The position numbers and the translations under genes were made by a program. This document shows positions 6,651-12,994 of a DNA stretch of 12,994 bases, piece by piece. Below the pieces are notes generated by a model. That model was not told the origin of the DNA and searched no databases. It saw only the letters and a program-made list of their open reading frames with translations. Each line of letters starts with the position of its first letter. The stretch's first letter is position 1. This DNA comes from Bacteroidota bacterium (GTDB lineage Bacteria > Bacteroidota > Bacteroidia > Flavobacteriales > Weeksellaceae): NCBI GenBank assembly GCA_023448955.1, contig JAEXJU010000086.1:1-12994 (forward strand), read 5' to 3'.

Positions 6651-7283
6651 TTACTTCTTTAATCTTAAAAATGTATATAAGATTACACTATAAAATACAC
6701 AAAGCATCACATTGTTAATGACCCAAATCGTATCGAAATACTTTTTAGGAAGCTTGAAAAGCTGATATTGGAAAACAAATATGAAGATGCTTACAGAAAA
6801 GTAGAGGAAAAGCATTTTTTCCACATTAAGAAAATGATTCTTGCCATCACCATTCCTTATTTCAGATAGTAATGATAACATGGCCAGCACGATGATTCCG
6901 ATATTTGAAAAAGCCTTAGAAAAATCATTGATATAGCCTGGTATCAGTTTGTCTGCAAGCAAGATGAAAAGACTGATCAATGCAGTAAGGGGAAAGCAAT
7001 ATTTTGGCGCCTTTAGCTTTTTCAGAAAAATTCCTGTTACCACAAAAAATTCTCCGGCAATATAAACAGGATAAAGAGTAGCTTTCGACAACGCAAGCTC
7101 ACAGTAAGTTATAGAATAAGATATAGCTTCTATAACTGCAATAAATGCGGTATAATAAAAATACCATTTTTCGTTTTCAGAAAGAAGACGGTATTTTCTA
7201 ATACCTGTGACCACTATTGTAGCAAGTATGATTACCGAGATATTTCCTGAGATGTCATAAAACTTTTCCACAGTAATAATCAA
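6651..7283 (-). CDS. Seven-helix membrane protein, possible sensor partner of the kinase
   Basis: The 210-residue protein is very hydrophobic, with about seven predicted helices near residues 12-28, 41-60, 69-88, 95-112, 124-140, 156-175 and 183-205, and a basic C-terminus (LRLKK). No enzyme motif is visible and I do not recognise the family. The start is a TTG at 7283, whose TTGA overlaps the previous gene's TGA; a GTG at 7271 (giving MEKFYDIS) is the alternative. No ATG is available. The kinase gene follows 23 bases after the stop if its TTG is used. A split design, with this protein sensing and the kinase signalling, is inferred from operon order and the kinase's missing input domain. Confidence 0.8.
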   Translation of the reverse strand: MIITVEKFYDISGNISVIILATIVVTGIRKYRLLSENEKWYFYYTAFIAVIEAISYSITYCELALSKATLYPVYIAGEFFVVTGIFLKKLKAPKYCFPLTALISLFILLADKLIPGYINDFSKAFSNIGIIVLAMLSLLSEIRNGDGKNHFLNVEKMLFLYFSVSIFIFVFQYQLFKLPKKYFDTIWVINNVMLCVFYSVILYTFLRLKK

Positions 7284-8023
7284 TTCAGTGTTGAAGCGTT
7301 ATAAGGCGGCTGAGGTTTGGACCAGTCATAAGTATTAGAAGGAACTTTTGTCGCAATATCCACAAGACTTGCAGTATCAAAACAGGAGATAAAAATCAGG
7401 GTTGGGAGTAATCTCTGGTAAACCGCAGAAGGCTTCAGTCCGAAAGTACAGACTATACTTGTAGCATCTTCCTGGTTTTGCAGAAGATCTTCTTTTGGAA
7501 CAAAAAAACTACTGAAAATTCTTTGTCCATTAAATTCGCTGGATTCCAGACTCAGCCAGTCCATTCCGTTTTCCCTCCAGGATTCTATTTCTTCCACGGC
7601 TATCTGCTGTCCTGTTGCAGGCTGATCCAGAATTGGGAAATTGATATCCGTATCATTTTTATTTTTTTTGAGATCTCTGGTAAGGATGTATTTATTGGTA
7701 AGGGTATAGGTTTTTGTCTGGCTCAGAAGCAGGTCATTTTCCAGAGTTCCTAACACGGCATATTCATATTCCCGCAGTATTTTCACATCTCCTGTACTGG
7801 TTCTGGGAGTCAGAATGAGAATCAGCTGGTTATTATAGACACCGATATCCACACGGAAGTAGGATTCAGAATCATTGTTATCAATGAGCCACTGAATCTG
7901 CTCTGGATAAATGGTAAATACATCCTGAGGCGCAATTAGGGTTTGTATCTGGGAATAATTGGATTTAGCAAGGCTCCAGTTCAGTATTGCAGCGTTGTAG
8001 TCATCTGATGATAATTTTGCCAT
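7280..8023 (-). CDS. Unrecognised 247-residue protein, first gene of the two-component operon
   Basis: There is no signal peptide, membrane helix or motif I can name. The sequence reads as a soluble mixed alpha/beta protein. It starts with a polar helical stretch (SDDYNAAILNWSLAKSNYSQI), has a beta-rich middle (FRVDIGVYNNQLILILTP) and contains several Tyr- and Trp-containing stretches. The ATG at 8023 is clear. It is the first of four tightly linked minus-strand genes (4-base overlap with the membrane protein gene), so it probably works with the signalling system, as ligand binder, regulator or effector; which one cannot be told. Confidence 0.75.
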   Translation of the reverse strand: MAKLSSDDYNAAILNWSLAKSNYSQIQTLIAPQDVFTIYPEQIQWLIDNNDSESYFRVDIGVYNNQLILILTPRTSTGDVKILREYEYAVLGTLENDLLLSQTKTYTLTNKYILTRDLKKNKNDTDINFPILDQPATGQQIAVEEIESWRENGMDWLSLESSEFNGQRIFSSFFVPKEDLLQNQEDATSIVCTFGLKPSAVYQRLLPTLIFISCFDTASLVDIATKVPSNTYDWSKPQPPYNASTLN

Positions 8024-8053
8024 AGAGTTTCTGTATTTTTTTAGTTTGGGATA

Positions 8054-8083
8054 AAAATATAGAAAGAATTTTACTAAAGCAAT
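8054..8083 (-). promoter_or_regulatory. Weak candidate promoter for the two-component operon
   Basis: On the minus strand ATTG (8083-8080), an 18-base gap and TATATTTT (8061-8054) resemble TTTG-N19-TAnnTTTG with one mismatch in each box. It lies about 31 bases upstream of the ATG at 8023. Confidence 0.3.
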
Positions 8084-8212
8084 ATTTATATGTTTTTATT
8101 ATTGTATTGATGATAAATATTATGATTTATTTTATGTTAAATTGAAAACTGATAATTATGATGAATTTGAAAGTCTTTATTATTTCCAATCGATTAAATT
8201 TATTTGTAAATA

Positions 8213-8243
8213 TTTGCAGAATAAAAAACTTTTCATATTTTTG
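8213..8243 (+). promoter_or_regulatory. Promoter of rpmE2
   Basis: TTTG (8213-8216), a 19-base spacer and TATTTTTG (8236-8243) match the Bacteroidota consensus TTTG-N19-TAnnTTTG fully. Transcription would begin near 8250, leaving a leader of about 160 nt before rpmE2, long for such a small gene. Confidence 0.75.
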
Positions 8244-8311
8244 CATCCTCAAAACCAGAGTTAGGATCCATTACGTCCGATGCTCATATTATAACAAATT
8301 TTAAACTTCTG

Positions 8312-8385
8312 AAAATGAAACCGAAAGGTGACATTTGATAATTAAAAAAAAAGTATATTCAAATGAAATCGAAAGATTACATTTG
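8312..8385 (+). promoter_or_regulatory. Tandem GAAA-tetraloop hairpins in the rpmE2 leader
   Basis: Two copies of one element are seen. Copy 1 (8313-8336) pairs AAATG with CATTT and ACC with GGT around a GAAA loop at 8323-8326, with a two-by-two mismatch between. Copy 2 (8360-8385) pairs 11 positions with one A-A mismatch around GAAA at 8371-8374. The 23-base cores are identical at 20 positions. One difference (C to T at 8369) is matched by its partner (G to A at 8376), as expected if the RNA fold is selected. The leader position suggests control of L31 synthesis. An alternative is a pair of DNA operators with AAATG/CATTT half-sites. Confidence 0.55.
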
Positions 8386-8413
8386 TCAATAAAAAAAATA
8401 AAAATAGTTCCAA

Positions 8414-8665
8414 ATGAAACAAGGCATACACCCGGAAAATTATAGATTAGTAGTTTTCAAAGATATGAGTAACGAAGAAATGTTCCTTTGCAAATCTACA
8501 GCTGAAACTAAAGATACTATCCAGTACGAAGGACAAGAGTATCCATTGATCAAAATGGAAATCTCTTCAACTTCTCACCCATTCTATACAGGTAAAACTA
8601 AATTGGTAGATACTGCTGGTAGAGTAGATAAGTTTATGAACAAATACAAAAAATTCGCTAAGTAA
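8414..8665 (+). CDS. rpmE2: 50S ribosomal protein L31 type B
   Basis: The 83-residue protein is full length for bacterial L31 type B, a small large-subunit protein bridging to the 30S subunit. It begins with MKQGIHPENYRLVVFKD and has the family's STSHPFYTGK (near residue 53) and the basic end FMNKYKKFAK. It has only one Cys (in FLCKST) and none of the paired CxxC residues that bind zinc in type A, so it is the zinc-free form. The ATG at 8414 follows an A-rich stretch without Shine-Dalgarno, normal for this phylum. It is a single-gene unit, with its own promoter, structured leader and terminator. Confidence 0.97.
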   Translation: MKQGIHPENYRLVVFKDMSNEEMFLCKSTAETKDTIQYEGQEYPLIKMEISSTSHPFYTGKTKLVDTAGRVDKFMNKYKKFAK

Positions 8666-8688
8666 TCTTAGTCAGATTGTAAAATAAC

Positions 8689-8720
8689 AAAACCTTTCGG
8701 AGTTTCCGGGAGGTTTTTTT
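8689..8720 (+). terminator. Terminator of rpmE2
   Basis: A 12-position stem with two G-U pairs (8689-8700 with 8706-8717) and a 5-base loop AGTTT runs into seven T (8714-8720), 23 bases after the stop codon. Confidence 0.9.
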
Positions 8721-8722
8721 AT

Positions 8723-8730
8723 TATTTTTG
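8723..8730 (+). promoter_or_regulatory. -7 box for the GlmU-like gene
   Basis: TATTTTTG matches TAnnTTTG exactly and begins right after the terminator T-run. Only a partial -33 match (TTTC) lies upstream, inside the terminator stem. A start near 8737 would give a leader of about 45 nt. Confidence 0.5.
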
Positions 8731-8751
8731 TAAAAGGTTGGATTTGCTTCC

Positions 8752-8779
8752 GACAACTATCAACAGACAACTATCAACA
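8752..8779 (+). repeat. Perfect 14-bp tandem duplication before the GlmU-like start
   Basis: GACAACTATCAACA occurs twice back to back (8752-8765, 8766-8779), ending 3 bases before the ATG. It lies in the predicted 5' leader, so a copy-number change would alter the spacing before the start. Confidence 0.85.
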
Positions 8780-8782
8780 AAG

Positions 8783-9943
8783 ATGCAATTAGTATTTTCA
8801 GACGCACAATATTGGGAAGATTTTCTTCCGCTTACTTTTACAAAACCTGTTGCAGAAATGCGGATGGGAATCCTGACTTTTTCAGAAAGATGGAAGAAAT
8901 TACTGGAAATTGATGAAGTTTTTTACATTACTGAAAATTATCTTCAGGATAAATTCAAAAAGCCGGAACCAAAGCAAAGTCTTTTCATCGTTCCGAATTT
9001 CTTCCCGTCCGATGAGGTTCTTAAGCAAATCAAAGCACTACAGCCTGGCGAAGCATTGGTTTATGACAACGAAGTGATTGCAGCCAACATTAATATGGAG
9101 AATTTCTCGCTGAATCAGATCAATAAAATGACGGATATCCAAGAGAAACTTTTCTTTATAGAGAAACCAACGGATATTTTTTCTTACAATGATAAAGCGA
9201 TTGATTTCGATTTCGAATTATTAACCAAAGGAAGACAATCACAGGAACTTTCTGCTACGAATGGCTTTATTGGTGACAGCCAGAATCTTTTTATAGAAGA
9301 AGGCGCATCTGTAGAATTTTCTACGCTTAACTGTAAAACGGGCAAAATCTACATCGGAAAAAATGCTGAGATTATGGAAGGTTCTAATATCAGAGGTTCG
9401 TTAGCACTTTGTGAAGATTCAAAAATCAATCTCGGAACTAAAGTTTATGGCGGAACTACAGTTGGTCCTCATTCCAAAGTAGGCGGTGAGGTAAATAATA
9501 TTGTGATTTTTGGCTATTCCAATAAAGGTCACGATGGTTTTGTCGGTAACTCTGTTATTGGTGAATGGTGCAACCTTGGTGCAGATACCAATTCATCCAA
9601 CCTGAAAAATAATTACGCCTCTGTAAAGCTTTGGAGCTACAAGAAAAAAAGATTCCTGGATACCGGATTACAATTCTGCGGTCTGATTATGGGAGATCAT
9701 TCTAAAACAGCGATCAATACACAGTTGAATACCGGAACTGTGGTTGGTGTTGCAGCTAATATTTTCAAATCCGGCTTTCCTCCTAATTTAGTTGAAAATT
9801 TTTCCTGGGGCGGAATGAAAGGTGATGAGAAATTCAAATTAGAAAAATCCTATGAAGTGGCGGAAAAAGCTATGGAACGAAGGAAAATCGCAATTACAGA
9901 AACGGATAAAGAAATCCTGAAGCATATTTATAATGAGTTTTAA
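8783..9943 (+). CDS. GlmU-like putative sugar nucleotidyltransferase with left-handed beta-helix domain
   Basis: The ATG at 8783 gives 386 residues; an upstream in-frame TTG at 8738 would run through the repeat and is rejected. The N-terminal half (1-150) resembles a reduced pyrophosphorylase domain, with LTFTKPVAEMRMGILTFSERW (residues 17-37) corresponding to the activating-motif region. The usual LAAGxGTRM loop of E. coli GlmU is absent. From about 160 on are hexapeptide-type repeats forming a left-handed beta-helix, with a conserved segment at 241-281 (FGYSNKGHDGFVGNS, then GEWCNLGADTNSSNLK). This is the Bacteroidota-type family proposed to make UDP-N-acetylglucosamine for cell wall and glycans (UDP-GlcNAc diphosphorylase / GlcN-1-P acetyltransferase). 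Activity is assigned from the family; the exact sugar is less certain. Confidence 0.9.
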   Translation: MQLVFSDAQYWEDFLPLTFTKPVAEMRMGILTFSERWKKLLEIDEVFYITENYLQDKFKKPEPKQSLFIVPNFFPSDEVLKQIKALQPGEALVYDNEVIAANINMENFSLNQINKMTDIQEKLFFIEKPTDIFSYNDKAIDFDFELLTKGRQSQELSATNGFIGDSQNLFIEEGASVEFSTLNCKTGKIYIGKNAEIMEGSNIRGSLALCEDSKINLGTKVYGGTTVGPHSKVGGEVNNIVIFGYSNKGHDGFVGNSVIGEWCNLGADTNSSNLKNNYASVKLWSYKKKRFLDTGLQFCGLIMGDHSKTAINTQLNTGTVVGVAANIFKSGFPPNLVENFSWGGMKGDEKFKLEKSYEVAEKAMERRKIAITETDKEILKHIYNEF

Positions 9944-9961
9944 TCATAAAACTCATTTTTT
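9932..9961 (+). terminator. Terminator of the GlmU-like gene
   Basis: A perfect 11-bp inverted repeat (AATGAGTTTTA at 9932-9942, TAAAACTCATT at 9947-9957) with a 4-base loop runs into six T (9956-9961). It contains the stop codon (9941-9943). Confidence 0.9.
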
Positions 9962-10102
9962 GTGTCTGGTAAAATCAACTTAAATTAAAAATTAGAAGAA
10001 GTCAAAAACTTTGCGCCTAAAAATGTTCACAATCATTTCAAAAAAACTTGGTATTCCTTGTGTTTTAAAATATTTTAGATAGCAACATTTCTTTAGTTTG
10101 CT

Positions 10103-10110
10103 TATTTTTG
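10103..10110 (+). promoter_or_regulatory. -7 box for the Ig-like lipoprotein operon
   Basis: TATTTTTG matches TAnnTTTG exactly. No good TTTG is found at 17-23 bases upstream. Transcription starting near 10117 would leave a leader of about 50 nt. Confidence 0.45.
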
Positions 10111-10167
10111 TCAATTAAGATTTTGGTCTAAGTTCTAAAATCTCATTTCAAACATCTATATATAATA

Positions 10168-11820
10168 ATGAAGCAGTTTCTTCTTTGGCTTTTTTCGGCG
10201 TTGGTTTTGGTAAGTTGTGCCAGAGTTGGTTCGCCCGTTGGTGGTGATAAAGATACAATTCCTCCTAAAATGGTTGGGTCTAATATCGATACCACTAGGA
10301 TTAATGTGCCGAGAGATCTTAAAGAATTAAGAATCGATTTTGATGAATATATCACGCTGAAGGATATCAATAAGAATCTGATTATTTCTCCACCAATTAA
10401 ATATACCAAGATTATTCCTTCATCTATGGGAAATAAATACCTCCAGATACAGTGGAAAGATACGTTGCAGGCCAATACAACTTATAATTTCAACTTCGGA
10501 AACTCTGTTGTGGATCTTAACGAAAGCAATCCGTTGCCTTATTTCAATTTTGCATTTTCTACGGGAGACAAAATTGATGATCTCTACATCAGCGGAACTA
10601 TTTCTGATGCCTTGGGTAGTGAGAAAAACTCGGAAGGTAAAGAAAGGAATCTGGTGATAGGACTTTATCAGGCCAAAGATTCTATGGATTACCGCCAGAA
10701 GCCTTATTATATCACAAAAGCTGATCCCGATGGGTATTTTGAGCTAAATTATCTTACACCGGGAAAATATAAAATTGTCGGATTTGATGATGAAAACGGA
10801 AATTCAATTTTTGATCCGGGAAAGGAAGGTATAGCTTTTCAGAAAGAAACTATTGATCTGCAGAACAGTATTTCCGGACTTAAACTAAAAACATTTGCAT
10901 CAAAAAAAGTTGTCAAGTATAAAGAAATGGCAATTTCTACCGGTGGTGTGTTAATGACTTTCGAGGGTAATCCGGATAAAGTGATTGTGAAAGCTGTTGG
11001 CGATAAGCCTTCGGATTATAAAGTGACACATAAAGCAAAATCGGATTCTGTGAAGGTTTGGTTTGATGCAGGAAAAGAAAACATTGGTGCTTCCGTTAGT
11101 GAAAACCTGAAATTTTCTTATGACACCGGAACAAAACAGGATACGGTTTCTGTCTTTTACAAGAAGCCTGCTAAGGAAGATATGACGGTTTCGAACCCTT
11201 TTTCTAATAAACTTGCGCCGGGTTCAGATTTTAGATTCTCTTCTAATTATATCATCAATAAAATTCAGCCGGAAAACTGGAAACTGGAATCCGATAGTAT
11301 TGCACAAAATTTCACAGCAAAGATTTCCGAGTCAGATTCTACACAGGTAATTGTAAAATCGGATTTTGTCGTTGGAAAAAAATATAAGCTTACGGTTCCG
11401 AAAAATACAGTACTCTCTTTTTATAACAGACTAAGCGAAAGCGTTCGTTTTGATTTTGAAGCCGCCAAGCCGGAAGAATTCGGAAGTTTTACAGTAAATC
11501 TTATCAATAAGCCTGAGCATAAATTTTGGATTCAATTGCTGAATGATAAGAGTGAACCAGTCTATCAGAAGTATACCAATGAGTCATTAATAAAGTTTAT
11601 CAATCTCAAACCGGCATCTTATAAATTAAGAATTTTGGTAGATAATAATGAAAACGGTTTCTGGGACAGTTCAGATTTTGCGTCAGAAACCTTGTCGGAA
11701 GATGTTTATCTTTATAGAAAAGCGGGAGGCAAGGATATAATGACCAAGGTCAATATTCGTCCGATGTGGGAAATCAATGAAAACTGGGATTTAACCAAAG
11801 AAGAACAGCCAGTCAATTGA
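10168..11820 (+). CDS. Ig-like (SbsA/Big_5 type) domain lipoprotein
   Basis: The 550-residue protein has a lipoprotein signal peptide ending in the lipobox LVSC, with Cys17 as the lipidated residue. About 30-133 look like an SbsA Ig-like domain (starting DTIPPKMVGS, with LKELRIDFDEYI and NTTYNFNFGNSVVD). About 138-235 look like a carboxypeptidase-regulatory-like beta domain (DPDGYFELNYLTPGKYKIVGF). Two Asp/Asn-rich loops, FDDENGNSIFD (about 205-216) and VDNNENGFWD (about 491-500), resemble calcium-binding dockerin-type loops. No catalytic motif is seen, so it is probably structural or an envelope assembly factor. The residues after Cys17 (ARVGS) lack the acidic export signal described for surface lipoproteins, so it may face the periplasm. 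Its TGA overlaps the next gene's TTG start. Confidence 0.88.
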   Translation: MKQFLLWLFSALVLVSCARVGSPVGGDKDTIPPKMVGSNIDTTRINVPRDLKELRIDFDEYITLKDINKNLIISPPIKYTKIIPSSMGNKYLQIQWKDTLQANTTYNFNFGNSVVDLNESNPLPYFNFAFSTGDKIDDLYISGTISDALGSEKNSEGKERNLVIGLYQAKDSMDYRQKPYYITKADPDGYFELNYLTPGKYKIVGFDDENGNSIFDPGKEGIAFQKETIDLQNSISGLKLKTFASKKVVKYKEMAISTGGVLMTFEGNPDKVIVKAVGDKPSDYKVTHKAKSDSVKVWFDAGKENIGASVSENLKFSYDTGTKQDTVSVFYKKPAKEDMTVSNPFSNKLAPGSDFRFSSNYIINKIQPENWKLESDSIAQNFTAKISESDSTQVIVKSDFVVGKKYKLTVPKNTVLSFYNRLSESVRFDFEAAKPEEFGSFTVNLINKPEHKFWIQLLNDKSEPVYQKYTNESLIKFINLKPASYKLRILVDNNENGFWDSSDFASETLSEDVYLYRKAGGKDIMTKVNIRPMWEINENWDLTKEEQPVN

Positions 11821-12257
11821 AAAAGATAATTTTGTGGGTAGCTATAGCTTTTTTGGCTATACAATTAATTCCCATCGACAGGGAAAATAAACCTGTGGAC
11901 AAAAAAAATAATTTTGCAGACATCTATAAAACACCGCAAGACGTCCGTTCATTATTGAAAAATGCTTGCTATGACTGTCATTCTAATGAGACAGTTTATC
12001 CGGATTATGCATATGTCGCTCCGATTTCCTGGGCGGTTAAAGATCACATTAATGAAGGAAGAGAATATCTTAACTTCTCCGAGTGGGGGAGATATAATAA
12101 GGATATAAAGCAAAACGCAATACAAAAATCTGTAGAAACCATTAGAAGTAAGCAGATGCCTTTGCCTTCTTATATCAATTATCATCCTGGCGCAAATCTC
12201 ACAACTTCACAAAGAAATGTATTAGAAGACTATTTTTTGAGTATTCAATTAAAATAA
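11817..12257 (+). CDS. Haem-binding domain protein (c-type, CxxCH), membrane-anchored or secreted
   Basis: The 146-residue protein starts at a TTG (11817) inside TTGA, overlapping the lipoprotein's TGA by one frame shift. MKKIILWVAIAFLAIQLIPI is a clear signal or anchor helix and no ATG lies nearby, so the TTG start is well supported. CYDCH (Cys51, Cys54, His55) is a covalent haem attachment site, which implies cytochrome c maturation outside the cytoplasm. The downstream stretch YAYVAPISWAVKDHI and GREYLNFSEW are typical of the Haem_bd family. Met114 (KQMPLP) could be the second iron ligand. The family's role, electron transfer or haem sensing, is not established. Coupling to the lipoprotein suggests joint production in the envelope. 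No terminator follows. Confidence 0.93.
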   Translation: MKKIILWVAIAFLAIQLIPIDRENKPVDKKNNFADIYKTPQDVRSLLKNACYDCHSNETVYPDYAYVAPISWAVKDHINEGREYLNFSEWGRYNKDIKQNAIQKSVETIRSKQMPLPSYINYHPGANLTTSQRNVLEDYFLSIQLK

Positions 12258-12290
12258 TCATTTATAATTATGAGTTGTTCAGATATTTTT

Positions 12291-12298
12291 TATATTTG
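12291..12298 (+). promoter_or_regulatory. -7 box for the outer-membrane-like gene
   Basis: TATATTTG matches TAnnTTTG exactly, 18 bases before the ATG at 12317. A clear -33 TTTG is missing. Confidence 0.5.
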
Positions 12299-12316
12299 AT
12301 AAAAAGCTTAAAAGTT

Positions 12317-12994
12317 ATGAATAGATTATGTGTTATTTTGATATTGTTTTGCTCTTTTTCTATGAGAGCTCAGGAACAAAATCCTCAAACGGATGAAAAA
12401 AGAAACCTTGTAAAAATGAATCTTACCGGAGTTATCTTCCGGAATTTTCAGTTTGCTTACGAAAGAACTATAACAAAGAGGTTAGGTGTTCAGATTTCTT
12501 ACGGGTTTATTCCCACTGGGCAGGTGCCGCTTGTAGACCAGTATATTAAAGATGATGATGTTACCAACCTTATGATGAGTGGGAGTAATTTCACGCTTGA
12601 GCCTAGGATATATCTTGGTCGAGGTTACGGTCACGGATTCTATATCGCTCCATATTATAGGTATTCCCATTTTAATATAGATAATATAACCTACAACTAT
12701 ACATCAGAAGATCCTGCACACAAAGGTGAAAAAATCCCAATTGCTTTTTCTGGGAAAACAAACTCAAACAATGTTGGGTTGATGATCGGTGCTCAATGGC
12801 TCTTAGGTAAAAAAGATAATTGGGTGTTGGATGTTTGGTTCATAGGTGGTCACTATGGTGGTGCAACAGGAACAATCGTAGGGAAATCAGGGAGACCGCT
12901 TACCGCTTACGAACAAAATCAACTTAACGAAGATATTCAGGATCTAGATATCACGTTATTGGATTATACGGTCCGCACAGATTCTTCTGGGTCA
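12317..12994 (+). CDS. Outer-membrane beta-barrel-like protein (DUF3575-like), 3' end missing
   Basis: The frame is open from the ATG at 12317 to the last base, so 226 residues are visible and the gene continues. A signal peptide covers 1-18, with cleavage likely in MRA|QEQ. The mature part shows alternating beta strands rich in aromatic and Gly residues: MNLTGVIFRNFQFAYERTI, LGVQISYGF, FTLEPRIYLG, HGFYIAPYYRYSHF and VGLMIGAQWLLG. The strand pattern and the opening NLTGVIFRNFQFAYERTITK fit DUF3575-type outer membrane proteins, which are small barrels of unknown function. The family name is a recollection from the pattern, not a search. A TATATTTG box just upstream suggests its own transcript. 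Confidence 0.8.
   Translation, partial: MNRLCVILILFCSFSMRAQEQNPQTDEKRNLVKMNLTGVIFRNFQFAYERTITKRLGVQISYGFIPTGQVPLVDQYIKDDDVTNLMMSGSNFTLEPRIYLGRGYGHGFYIAPYYRYSHFNIDNITYNYTSEDPAHKGEKIPIAFSGKTNSNNVGLMIGAQWLLGKKDNWVLDVWFIGGHYGGATGTIVGKSGRPLTAYEQNQLNEDIQDLDITLLDYTVRTDSSGS

Larger units (their letters stand above)
8024..8413. other. Divergent regulatory region of 390 bases
   Basis: Very AT-rich, this stretch lies between the 247-residue gene (-) and rpmE2 (+). It holds a weak minus-strand promoter, a good plus-strand promoter and the long rpmE2 leader with two hairpins. A 47-codon frame starting at 8158 spans the rpmE2 promoter and looks like chance. Confidence 0.7.

Noticed and set aside
8158..8301. 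A 47-codon plus-strand frame upstream of rpmE2
   Set aside because: It covers the full-consensus rpmE2 promoter and has no recognisable protein character; it probably is chance in AT-rich DNA.
8313..8385. Zur operator pair as the explanation of the L31 leader repeats
   Set aside because: The AAATG/CATTT half-sites recall gammaproteobacterial Zur boxes, but the inner spacing differs. The conserved GAAA loop and paired base change fit RNA better, and the site lies downstream of the predicted start. Kept only as an alternative.
8738..8782. An extended TTG start for the GlmU-like protein
   Set aside because: The added residues only translate the 14-bp tandem repeat. MQLVFSDAQYW at 8783 is the natural N-terminus, behind a -7 box at a suitable distance.
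10143..10475. A 110-codon minus-strand frame over the lipoprotein gene start
   Set aside because: Antisense to a signal peptide and Ig-like domain; it has no supporting signals.

Overview
The window is AT-rich, and its genes are those of a flavobacterium (Bacteroidota), most like Chryseobacterium and its relatives (family Weeksellaceae). The signs are TAnnTTTG-type -7 promoter boxes, no Shine-Dalgarno sequences before genes, a type IX secretion sorting domain, a zinc-free type B ribosomal protein L31, the Bacteroidota-type GlmU-like protein and an SbsA-Ig-like lipoprotein. The genus is an inference from style, not from any search.

Left part (1-3411, + strand): the 3' part of paaZ (phenylacetate degradation, ring opening), then a VapBC-type toxin-antitoxin pair with its own promoter box, then an enoyl-CoA hydratase/isomerase gene. 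The toxin-antitoxin pair separates two genes that would fit one catabolic unit. A 17-bp perfect hairpin ends this unit and also the convergent gene on the other strand.

Middle part (3446-8023, - strand): a secreted leucine-rich-repeat protein with a T9SS sorting domain; a 317-bp gene-less stretch with two minus-strand terminators and a possible small RNA; an unrecognised 115-residue protein; and a tight four-gene operon (read right to left: 247-residue unknown protein, seven-helix membrane protein, short histidine kinase, NarL/LuxR-type response regulator). The kinase has almost no input domain, so the membrane protein is a candidate sensor. A short element, GTAGAAATAC or one base different, occurs twice just upstream of the 115-residue gene and once downstream of it. 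It is a candidate operator for the neighbouring regulator.

Right part (8024-12994, + strand): rpmE2 preceded by a strong promoter and a 5' leader carrying two near-identical GAAA-tetraloop hairpins, the most unusual feature of the window; a GlmU-like sugar nucleotidyltransferase; an Ig-like lipoprotein translationally coupled through a TTGA overlap to a c-type haem-binding protein; and the start of an outer-membrane beta-barrel-like protein that runs off the end. No tRNA, rRNA, CRISPR array, insertion sequence or phage gene was seen.
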